NCBI GenBank assembly: GCA_019096065.1
Contig: JAGUCH010000003.1
Location: forward strand, 11,222,001-11,286,000
Origin: Paracyclopina nana
Taxonomy: Eukaryota > Arthropoda > Copepoda > Cyclopoida > Cyclopettidae
DNA length: 64,000 nt
Direction: 5' to 3'
The notes under the pieces are model-generated. The model was not told the DNA's origin and did not search any database. It saw nothing but the letters and a program-made list of their open reading frames with translations. This document shows positions 42,001-54,000 of the stretch, in pieces; the stretch's first letter is position 1; every line of letters starts with the position of its first letter. A program made the position numbers and the translations under genes.

Positions 42001-45000
42001 GGCCCCAAGCTGAACTCTTAGAGTGGCAGTCAGCAACAGATTCACTTATCCTTATGACAATTTTTTCCATACCTTAAGGCATTCTTTATACATGAACAGG
42101 GCATTATACTATCTGCCCCCCATTTTTGCCAGTATGTAGCAACGATTGTCGTAACGGCTGTTGTGGTGTTTACTACTGAGGCCAAGAGCTGTCTTAAACT
42201 TTTGCTGGCTTCCAGCTCCGAATGTAATCTTGAATCTAATTAGACTGACATGACACAAGGAGGACGATAATAGGGCGTTCCCATATTGGCTAGTTAGTCA
42301 AGTTAAGCTAAGTTCAGTTCAGCTCTCAGATATTTATGTAGGCCGATCCTACCTTTGCTTAATTTTATCCTACAAATTGCTTGGTACACTAATTTAAGCT
42401 GCCAAGCTGAACTCAGTAACAAATAAGCTTTACAGCTTGCTCTTTTGAAAAAAAGCTAAGTTAGCTCATCAGCTGATGATATCAAATGAATTGGCGCGTC
42501 AGCATAGCAGCCACCTTAACTCAGCTAAAACCAACTGAACTTGGCTAGAACGAGCTGAACTTAACTAATCAAGTATAATGTTTTAGCAAGGTAAATTCAA
42601 TAAAAGTTTGAAAATGGGATCACCCTAATGACTTGATTCATAAGGACAAACAGTGGCCAAAAATCAATAGAATTAATTTTCTCAAAGCTGGCTTTTTACA
42701 TCCTTTTTAGATGCCAAGGTGCTAGAGTAAGCAAAAGGTAATTCTCCAGGGAGAACAAGAGTTTTTGCAGATTTTTTTGTTGGCAAAAAAGAAGAAAGTC
42801 CAAGGGAACACATCTTCATGCATGAAAAAGGTCAGAGGTGACACAAAAGTGGCCGGCCGAGAGCAAGTTAGCCATGTCACCTACATTTTGTGGGCCCTTG
42901 AAGTCGCAACAAATTAGCCAAAGTTAGCCAAACACAACGAATTTGAATAAAAGTGTTTTCCTGCCTTGCCCAACGACCCTTTTCTTGAATTATAGCCTTT
43001 CATTTTCATGAAATAAAAACCTAAGAAACATTATTTATTTCATTCATTCCATTAGGTAAGGACTGAATTGAAAGTAAAGTCCAAAAAGGAGAATTTGATA
43101 TTCAACACCTGTAGGTTGTGAGCAACATGGAGCATACCAAGTTAAAAAAAACCGAGTGGTGTGAAAGAAACCAAGTGGGCTGCTGCTTTCGTTCCAATTA
43201 GATATACCTCTCGTCAGTACTTAATTGGATTTTTCTAGCGCCCTCGTGCTGGAAAATGTCCACCAAGAATGACAACTCGAGCCAATTATTTCCGCGCAAC
43301 GTCAGCTTTTTGCCAATTCAAAAAGCCACGGATCAAAGAAAATAGTGAAGGAAAAAGGTCAAAAGCTCAAATAGAAGGCCTTTCTCTTATGTACACAGAG
43401 AGCCTTTTAGTTTATTAGAAGACCTCCGAGGCAAAATACTATCTTGAAGAGCATCACAACTTGTACGCACAACTTGGCTAATTTACTCTGATTAATTGCT
43501 GCCAAAAAATACGACCATTATTGCCCTGTTCATCTACTCAACTTTTTCGTCACTTACTAGCGAAAAAAGTTGTCGTAGCTCCACGAATTTCTAATAGCAG
43601 TCGTAGCTTGCAAGAACTGTTGTTATTTTAGCGATCCCTCCAGGATTGACTAAACTAATGCAACTTTGGAAAGAATCCACCAAAATGATAGACCTAGTCG
43701 AATGTCTTAGTCAACCCTAGCAGGCCGGCTTTACTTGCTGTACAACTCGTTCTTACGTTAGGGCACACAAAACTAAAGGAGGGTTAGCCCTAGAATAAAG
43801 GCAATACAAAGTTAATTTAGTCAACCCTAGCTGGCAAGCGCTTAACTTGACCAACTCGCTTACCAGATTGGTACGCTAACGGCTGATCTTACGCTGACTT
43901 AAGACAATTTTTGTCGCTATAGAATAACGACAATTTTTTGCAAGACTGCTAAAGTTACGACTGAAATAGTCTTTGTAGATGAACAGGGCATACAATTAGT
44001 AAAAAATGCCTGCTTTTTGCTTGGTGGCAAGCAAGAATAAATATCGTCTGATGATAGAGATCATGAGAGGCTGACAAGAGTGAAGAATGCTATTGTCCAT
44101 CGTGTGGGAGAGTAGCAGCACAATGGGCAAACAAATTGCTTGTTGTACTTCTTTATATATATAATAGTGCACTGGATGTGCACCTCAAAGCACAACTATA
44201 CTATTCATTCACTAATGCAAAGGATACGTATAGCCCTTGACCATTGTCAGTCGATATCAACAATGGTCATTTGTTACGATCCAACGCCAACAATGATCCT
44301 TACAAAACATCGATAAAAAGTCTACGGAAAAAGCCAAACTCAGGCTGAAAATGAGTGCTTTTCCCGCACAAATAGCGAGTGAAAAAGCCGCTTTTGTTTA
44401 CACAACATAGCAATTAATTTTCTCAAGCTAATTACGACTTTTCACAGCAGGATGAATTCTTGGTGAAAAAAGGAGATTTTCGTTGAGCTTCTTGAAAAAA
44501 CAGCAGGGAAATGCACCATGACAAAGAGAGAGACCCAATTGATTTTGTGCTCGCAAAAGTCACACACAAAAGGGGGCCCTATTTTCTCATAAAAAAGAAG
44601 GAGAAGGATGTGATGATATTTCCAAGCCAGCATCTCCAATAATATTAATCAAAATCTCCATTGAAAGGTAGGTTTGTATGGGTGGGAATAAGGCCGTTCA
44701 AAAAAAAAAAAATGGACGACGGCTTCCGTTCAAAATCACTGTAGCTTCCAGAATAACGTTATAATATATAGAAGTGCCGGAAATAGCCGCAGGCTTAGGT
44801 GCGCGTGCACTGGGAAAGAGAGCCCTGCCAGCCAGTCAGTCATGCAATGTGAGAAAATGATAGCAAGGCAAAAAGGATTCAATCAAGATATCCCACTCTG
44901 TAGTATTCCTACTGCTCTGATGAATAAAGTCAGTATGCAAAAGGCAACAGCCTTTTCAGACCTGAAGCAGACTCTAGCTCGGCTCGCTATATAAACTGCT

Positions 45001-48000
45001 TTCTAATGGCTGGCAGCCAAGAGGAATCTGCTCCATAGCTTAGATATGTAGTGTGTATCTGAGTGGCCCGTAAATCTAGCAGCACCCTATTGTGTAAGCA
45101 GCAAAAACACCACCCTACCATTACTATGCACATACTAGGAGCACCATTAACACCCCTGGGGTATCGTCGTCCAGGAAAGTGAAAGCAACTGCTACATACG
45201 TAGTATTTGCAGCAGTTGGCGAAACAACACGGAAAAATTAGTCCATCCGCAATCTCCCCCTTCACTGTCTTTTTGGCTTTCATACACTGCTATTGAGATA
45301 AAGCAATATTTATGACGAGCAATCAAGAAAGCCAGCCACTGAAGTAGTTCATGAGCATTGCCTGAGCTAACAAATGCATTGTAATCAGTAGATGAGCTCC
45401 TCCTGCTTTTTCTTACCTTATGCAAGGCAAGTTTTATTGCAAACCTTCTGCTGCTAGCTGGTACAATAGTGTACACAATAATGCACAAGAAGCTGCTATG
45501 TAGCAGTATATAGGACTTGGTATGCAATTTCTTTTCCGCTGCCTCCACCCGAGGTCCCTTGGGAAAGATTCACCAGGCGGTGTGCATGACGACAAGAAAA
45601 AGAAGCCTTTGGCATATGCTCTATATAGGAAATGAAGGGATCCACGCCCTAATTGTCGAGGAGCTGTATTTACATGTGGATTTGTCAAAACTGAGCCCCT
45701 AGCTACAAGTGCATGCGCCCCGCAATTAGGCGTGATTTATCACCTCAATTTTTGGCTTTCTAAACTGATTAAAAGCCACAGCCACCATGTCACACCTGCT
45801 GCTACTTATGTGAGTCAAAAGAAAGCTCGGCTACAACTATTTACGCGCACTTCTGCGGCAAACCGCGACACCAGCCCTGTTCATCTACACTGACTATTTC
45901 AGTCGTAACTTTAGTAGTCTTACAAAAAATTGTTGTTATTCTATAGCGACAAAAAATTGTCTTAAGTCAGCGTTTGACCAGTTGTTAGCGTACATACCAG
46001 GTAAGCGCATTGGTCAAGTTAAGCACATGCTGGCTAGGGCTGACTAAATCAATTTTCATTTGCCTTTGTTCAAGGGCCAACCTTACAACCTTCCTTTGGT
46101 TTAGTCCGTCCTAACGCACATTGACTTGGCAAAGGACCTAACCCAAACTACTTACAACACCCCAGAATTATATATTTTCTGAAAGCTTATGTCCCAAGGA
46201 TTCATTTGGCGAAAAAAAAAAATCCTGGCCTATCGCTTCCAATAAAATAAAATTTTTAAAAACGTTTTGCGCGCAAAATGGCTCATTTTTTTGGGATAAT
46301 TAGCTTCAATGACCCCCACTAAAATTCAAAAATAAAACTAAAGTTACTTAATAGTAAAATCGCTAGGATGAACAGAAACGGAGATATAGCGATGCTAAAA
46401 GTAGATTACTGCCAACTTGATTAATTTTGCATAATAAGTTTGGCAGCAAATATCTCAATTTGAGTGCATTTTACAGACTTGCTTATGAAATAAAAAAAGT
46501 TAGACCTTCTTTTTTCAGATTTTTTTCTATTAAACTGTAGGTGCTAGACGTTTTTGAAAATTTTATGGTATGGGAAGCCATAGGCCAGGATTTTTAAATT
46601 ACTACCAAATGAACCCTAAAAACATAAGCTTTCAGAAAATGTATATTTTTTTGGGTGTTGTAAAGAGTTTGGGTTAGGACCTCCTTTAAGTTAATGTGAA
46701 TGTAAGGACGAGTCTTACAGCTAGTAAAGCCAGCCTGCTAGGGCTGACTAAAACATTCAACTAGGTCTATCATTTCTGTGGGTTCTTTCCAAAGTTGCAT
46801 TAGTTCAGTCAATCCTGGATGCATCACTAAAATAACGCCAGTCCTTACAAGCTACGACAGCTAATAGAAATTCGTGGAGCTACGACCACTTTTTTCATAT
46901 GGTAAGACAAGTAAGTTACGAAAAAGTAGAGTAGATGAACAGGGCATACCACCGACGACGACAACAACAACTACAACAATGCAATGGGGCTTCTTTTTCT
47001 CCTCTACAGTAGCTTGGTGGAAAAAGAGGCAGAGCCGCAGATCTCAGGGCAAGAATTGGCCCTGTTGTCCAACTGCTTTTCTACCATATTATACTAGAGG
47101 CAAAATAAGCTGGAGAACTCTGACGTTGCAGCATCTGTCTTGGATACTACTCCAACTGATGCGAGTAGCTGTAGTAAAGAATGGGGCTTGCTAACAATGA
47201 CGAAAAGAGTGGAGAGTAGCACAGTAGAACCAAATTCAGCCGCAGTGTGTCACATGTCAACGGGGTCACGTTCCGACAAAGATTCCCTGACAATGGATTG
47301 TATAGCACTGCGGCTGATTACTAGTAGAGGAGAACTACTCTATATACACTGGAAATGCATTCTCAGGGCCAAAAACCGATGCAGAAGAATAATCAAGCCA
47401 ATCAAAGCTAGTTCAGAGCAAGTGCAGAGGAGAGCCAGCCATTAAATACCTATCAATTATGTGAGAATACAGGGCTCAGAAGCCAGGCAGCCATTTGTCA
47501 AAAACCACACACGACGAAGACCCTTGCACACGTGTGCATTCATCCATCACTGGGTGAACACACTTATTATGAGAGGGCTTGGAAAATTCTGACGAGAAAC
47601 AACAAATCCCATTAAAAGCAGCATGAAATTCTTTAGCTTTCCTATATCATAACTCATCCATTCAGCCAAGACAAATTTGTTGCCATGACCTTGGCGGCTC
47701 TTTCTGCGGCAAAATATGGGGTCAGGATTTTTGATAAATGTTCGAGATGGGGTAAAAAACTTGGGTTGTATTCCGAGGTGGATACACTCGATCTGACAAT
47801 GAGGCAAGTACTCCATTTTCTTTTTAGAAAGCCCATCATCGTCCCTTCTAATGTTAGAAGTGCTTTCACTCCTCTCAATAACAACTTTTGTGCTTCGTTT
47901 CAATTGGTCTCTTCCTTGCTTGCAAGTCTCGTTCTCAAGGGACAGAGAAAGTAAGAACAAGGGGACACACGCAAACGAAAAAAGCAGCGAGGAGCAAAGG

Positions 48001-51000
48001 ATCTCCTCACAATTGAGCAGCATTTGAGAAGAAGAAAAGGAAAGGCATGCAACAGCACATTGAGAAAATATTTACTTTTTCTCAGCTTCTACATGCACGA
48101 ACGCTTTTAATCCCATTTTTATCCAAGACTGACGATTTCACTCAGAATTTCCAAAAGGTCTGCTGCTGCTGGCTTTCAAACTTCACCAATTTACTACTAC
48201 TACTCAGAGCCAAAGTTGCGCCTGGAAAAATCCATCTTTTAATTGAAGAGCCCCTTTTGATGTCAACGTCCCTATCCTGGCCCGCAACGCAGAAAGCTTC
48301 TTCTTCCACTTGCGTTTGATAAATGGAGGCGCGCGCGAGCAGTATAATATTATAATTCCACCAAAATGCCAAAAATGAAAAAAGCTTCCTCTTCTGCAGT
48401 CAGCACATGGAATACAACTCTGGCCTCAAGCTGCTTTAATCTGATCCCTCGCCAAAGCCCCGGGGCATTTTCACGTATATTGCGGACTGACCTAATTCCT
48501 CAAATATAGACGAGTCAGGAATAAATCGCACATAGTATATAGAGAGTAAGGGGGAAATGAACGAAATTGCTTCTTCATCAACACCACCACTACTCAAATT
48601 TGCCTCCAGTCAACATCATGCTGCTGCTGCTGCTGGAAAGTTTGCAGTTTCACCAAATTTTCTCCTCTCTTTCTAAGCCAACACAGCAGCAGCAGCAGCA
48701 AAACTGATGATGGGAAAGCTGGAGCAGCCAAGTCAAACTATATATGTATGCCGGGCAAATCTCGGGCTTCCATTTCAACTTCTCATAGAGTATATATACA
48801 AGCATGGTCTTCCATTTGCTGCTTTTTCATACTCCAGGCGTGGAAGTCGGGTCTTTTGAACACAGATCCCAGATATGCATTATAATGCCATTGCAGCTAA
48901 AATATCCCTTAGGGGAAAAGGGACTTTCGACACTTTGAGCCCACACAGCCCACAACGATGATATGCAGGACTATTCAGAGCAGAATATAAAGTCCAGGTT
49001 CCTTTTTTAACGAGCCACTGCAAATTGGATACAGATGTTTGCTATTATGCTTAGAAAGCTAGGTGTCACTTTTTTGCTGCTAATGCACGGCGACAACTCA
49101 AGCCCTACTAAAAATGGCTAGACGAAAATGGAGGAGTGAAAGCGAGCAGTAATACACTCCTACTAAAAGTTTCAAGTTTCGAGCTGCCATAACCCGAGGA
49201 ATTGTTTTTTTACTGCCTAATTATCATCCAGGCCAAAAAGAGGCCCTTTATGCCCCAGGCCAGAGTGCTACTGCTGCTGCTCAAAGAGAGAGCTGTCATG
49301 AAGAAGATGAAGAACAACTTGCAAAAAATGGAAAAAAGCAAATTTACACCAGGCAATTTTGAACTTCGATAAAGGGTGTGTTGGTGGTCAGGCTTCAAGT
49401 GGCACAAAATTGACCTTCGACTAGACAAAATTTACTTTCCCTTGAGGGACAGCTCCTGTCGCCACTTTGTCTTGGCCTCAGCACAAACAAGTACACAATA
49501 ATGAAAGAGCTGATTGATGGGTGAACAATCTCACAAATGCTCTTTTATCTGGGAGCTGCTTGGCACTTTGTGAATGATGCAAAAGGAAGGAGAAAGCAGC
49601 TGGAAAAAATGAGAGGAGAAAGTTGATGTGGTAATGCCAGGGAAAAAAGGGCCTTCTTTTCCCCCATTCAAAGTGGTAACACGAGACGAACACACGACGT
49701 ACGACGACACATGACTAAGAAAACGCAGCTCCACAATTGCTGCTTGTATCCCATTAGTAACTGGCACAATTTTGATTAATGGATACTGCTTGTCTGCCTC
49801 GCAGTCGGAGATACACAAAATACAGCACCATGAACCACAGCAGCCGCAAATCCAGATAGCAAAAAATTAGGATTTGCACAGCCCAAAAAACACGACGATC
49901 CAACTGGAGCTAGAGTTTCAAAACAACAAAAACGCATTATAAGCCAGAGGAGGGACCAACTTTTCCGTTAGATGGCGTATTTCGAGCAAGTGTTTTTGGA
50001 ATAACTGTCACGAGATTAAAAGCGGGAATTTGATTGGCTGATCTGCGGAGCCAGGCTAGAAAAATTTTGTTTCAACAACGAAAAGCTTGAAAATTTGCGG
50101 GAGTTGCGTATGGTTATATGGCTTGAAAGGGTGCCATTTTGTCCGTAGATTAAATGAAGTTTACAATACAAGTGCTCCATAAGCCAAACAATTGCCAATT
50201 TTTGATCATCTATGAAGCGCAGCCAAGTCAAATGTACTTGTTCAAGTTGACGGGCTAGATGGCGCTACGAATCTAACAACTTAACTCCTTTGGCATATTC
50301 TGTAATACAAGTAACAAGTAAGACTTAGCATGAATCTTTTGGCAAAATTATTAGCATCAATCCAGGAGTGGAAAAGAGGAAACCCTGAATTTGGCCCAAT
50401 TTCACGCCCAATTAATCCGCGAATGTAAAAGCCTTTAGAAAAGGAAGATGGGCCAAGATCAGCACTTTGTACCTAAAACCCTAAGCTAAATGGGCTTTTT
50501 TGTTAACTCGCAAGTTTTCTAATCATTCAGGCAAAATAAGGAAAATGGCCTCACCAACAACAGTAAGATTGAGCCGGCTCGTGCGCGTCTGCGAGGCCTT
50601 GAAGTCCACGCGGCAGCGATAAAGGCCGTCGTCGGCCTCGCTAACATTGAATATCTTGAGCCTGGACTTTTCTGGGCCTGGACTGGTGTCGAAGACCACG
50701 CGGTTATGGCCGAAAATGCTCGTGTCCATCCAGTGGCTACCCGATGGGCTAATGTCAGCCACGCTAGGAATGTGGATTCCACTTCGGGCATCTGAAAAGA
50801 ATAATTTGTCACGGTCTTTTTTATACGCCAAGAAAAAAGAGAAGGAAGGTGCAACAGAAGTCCTGTCCTTTCTCGCCTCTTCTTTAGTCAACACTCGAGA
50901 CTTGACAGCTGATGCTGCTCAGCTTTCAGCCAAGGAAAAATGCTGACTCATTGTGGCCTCCAAAGATTTGAGACTTCTGGCTCGCCGGTTAAGTTTACGT

Positions 51001-54000
51001 GACCAACTGCCGTTTCGCGAACTTTTCATGCTGTTACTTGTTTTGAATTTCGATAACGCTTTTTTCGGGAAATGAGCGAGGTTATTCAAGGCATCCGCAG
51101 CTATTTTAAATTGTGTTTTCAGCGAATATAATGGCAAATTGACCTCTTTTTCTGATGATTGCCTCATCTCAATTTGGACTTTTGATGGCTTCATTATAAC
51201 GGAGCGAAGGAATTCACTATGAAACATGTTTCTTAAAATAATGATCTCTTGATCGGTCTACTAATTCGACACTCTCATCAACAAATGTAGACATTTTACT
51301 GGGATTCAGCACCGAGTGAAAAAATTTAAGGACATTACAATAGTTCTTTCGTTGATTTTCAAGGCTTAAAACGGCCATAACGTCTCTTTTTAACGGTGTC
51401 AACAGTAAGCAATGCCCCACTAAGTGTTCGAACTTACTTTCAGTTGGTGGTAAGTTGAAAATAAGTTGACATTTGTAAGCCTTAAAACCAAGTTTTTGTA
51501 GTAGCAATAAGTGACATATCATTTGGTTGTATAAGTCAATGATAAGTTGGCACTGAATCAATGAAGTGAATACACGCATGCCATTAAAAGTCATTTATAA
51601 TTTGGTTTTTCAAATTACTGTAAGTTGCCCAATAACACTACAGATTATTTAGGAGCAACTTGATAAGGCGGTTATAAGTTGCTTATTGTCTAGTCGATTC
51701 TAAAAAATAAGTTGCTCGAAAAAAACAGTCATTTTTAAAATTTCCTTTAAAAATGTTTATTGTGTTGTTTTAAATATTTAAGACAATTCATAAGAAATAT
51801 TGCAATGCATTAAATGATATTGGCTTATCAGCTCATTGTTATCATGAATAATAGTAATTTTCAATTCAAGGATCCTTTGGAATGATCTTGGCTTGTTCAG
51901 CCTCCAATTTCTTCATCTCTTCTTGAAGTTCGGCCATCATCCTTTTCTTTTCCTCCATGAGCTTCTTACGATTGCTGAACTCCTTACACTCGGCTGCTTC
52001 TTTTGCCAGCTTTCGTTGTTGCTCTTGTTGCCAATCAGCGGTGAGTTGGGTTTCAAGTGCTTCCGGAGTGATGATGTCAGCCAAAACTCCAGTTGAAGGT
52101 CCTTCAACTGCCATAAATGCAGCAAAATTTTGATCATTAACCTGAAATGGATAAGGTAATGGTAAGGGTTGAATCTAGCATGCTGAATTATTAAGGCGTT
52201 ACAGGTGGATCGTTGGCAATAAGTGCAAAGGTGTTGTCAGTTGGCATTGGAGTTTGCTCTCCAGAATTAGCAGAGGCTGGGCCAGATTCGCCAGATGAAA
52301 TTATTATGACCTTTTCATGGTCATCAACTTCACCATTACTGTCTGTTTGAGGCTCTTCTTCTTCAGTGCCTTCTTCCTCTGATGAGGAGCTTTCATAGTC
52401 TGACTCTACTCCTCGTCGGCCTTTTTTGCCCTTTTAAAGATGTTCTTAATGTAATAAACGCATTATATGTGTCAAAGATTAATTTTACCTTTTTAGTGAC
52501 GTATTCGCTGGGAAATTTTCTTGGAGATGGCACAAACGGACGAGCGGGTGATTTTCCCATGGTGACTGAAGTGTCTTGCACCATTGGAAACTCTTGGATA
52601 AGTTCATCCAAACGGTCCTTGTAGTCCTCACAAACTTGGGCATGAAGAGCTTTCACCTTTAAATCGATTGTTAATGGCTTGTCTTGTGTTTTGAAGTAAT
52701 AAAACTTACATTTGGAACCTCGGGAATCTCATGATAAGTCAATTTTGTCACATCTTTACCTAGGGTGTGGCCTGCAGCAATGATTAGCTTGATGATGTCG
52801 CAGACTGACCAGATCCTTTTGCCTGACTTAACAATGTGGCTTTGAAATATCTTATCAGTGCTTGGACCCTCCTCGCCTTCCTTCAAGCCAACTTCCTTCA
52901 AACTCGCTTCCAACTTGAGAGCATCTCTGTACTCTTTCCTGCTAGCTCTCATGCTCTCAGTGTACTCCTCCAATGACTCAGGGTGGCAGTCAGCTTCCAT
53001 AGTGTGCTGAAAAAGCAGGCATATAAAAGCAATTGTCAATCTTTACTTTTGAAACTTACAGCATTGTACTGATAGAAGTCCATGTCTACTGTGTACATGG
53101 CGTTCACAGCAAATTCAGTCGATGGCGAATTTTTGAAGGCTGTTCTAATGAATGTTGTCCTGCTATTAGTCATTTTCACAGCCATCTTATCCTTGATGAT
53201 GGTCATGTTTTCAAAAACTGCATCTGGACCAATGCGGACTGCCTCTCGCAAGCGCTCAACTAGCCGAAATTCGATCCAATGGAGGATTGCTGATGGAATC
53301 GTCCTCTTATAGAAAGTAGGGCCCCTGTGTAAAAGCAATGATAAGTTGTTTATAAGTTCAGGCAGCCATAGAAGTGCTACAAACCTCGGTGGATGCTGAA
53401 TGACCATATGAGCAAGAGCATTCTTAGAAAAGAATTTCTTGCAGACAGATTTGGCAATGTAGTAGTCAAACTCTGACACTACACCATTGAAGCAGGGCAT
53501 TAAAACTGAGACCAGTAAATCCTGAACGAGATGGTTGGCAAAGAAAACATCTGCTGCCTGCCCCATAAATTCAAATGGCAATGCCCTGCTAATAATAGCA
53601 ACAGCCCGTGAGCGTGCATCTGCATTAGCTACTGCAGAGATGTCAATTTCTTTACGAAGTTGGCTGGCAGAAGCTCCATACTTTGAAACCAAATCTTTGA
53701 TTTCAGTGCACAACTTCACAGTTCGCTATAAAGATTGACATAAGTTTACCATCTACTTATTATGTCTTTAAAAACTTACGTCGCGTCCAAGAGGCCTAGC
53801 CTTCAGTTCAGCCATGTCCTTGTCATACTGTGCCACATGATCCTTCAGGGTTGTCTTCAGTTCCTCGACCTTTGGCATGACAACTTCCTGCAGCAGCTCG
53901 TTCAAAGCCAATTTAATGGCATCTTTGAGTTCAATCTCTTGAATTCTGTTCTTTACTTGAACAACAACGTTTTCTTTTTGAGATGACGTCAATTCCTCAA

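Larger units (their letters stand above)
41538..50554 (-). other. Receptor intron 2
   Basis: 9 kb. Holds family B copy 7, one family A copy and the inverted pair of family C copies. From 47.0 to 50.5 kb nothing was recognised except short CTG/CAG runs and one AGATGGCGC site at 50257. Confidence 0.55.

Noticed and set aside
45192..45688. Minus-strand open frames of 84-118 codons
   Set aside because: No domain, no family resemblance and wrong phase to join the receptor exons.
53325..53384. Reading through this 60-base stretch as coding in the partner gene
   Set aside because: It keeps the frame, but it has good donor and acceptor sites, the size of the neighbouring introns and contains the TAAGTTG motif, so I treat it as an intron. 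Retention cannot be excluded.
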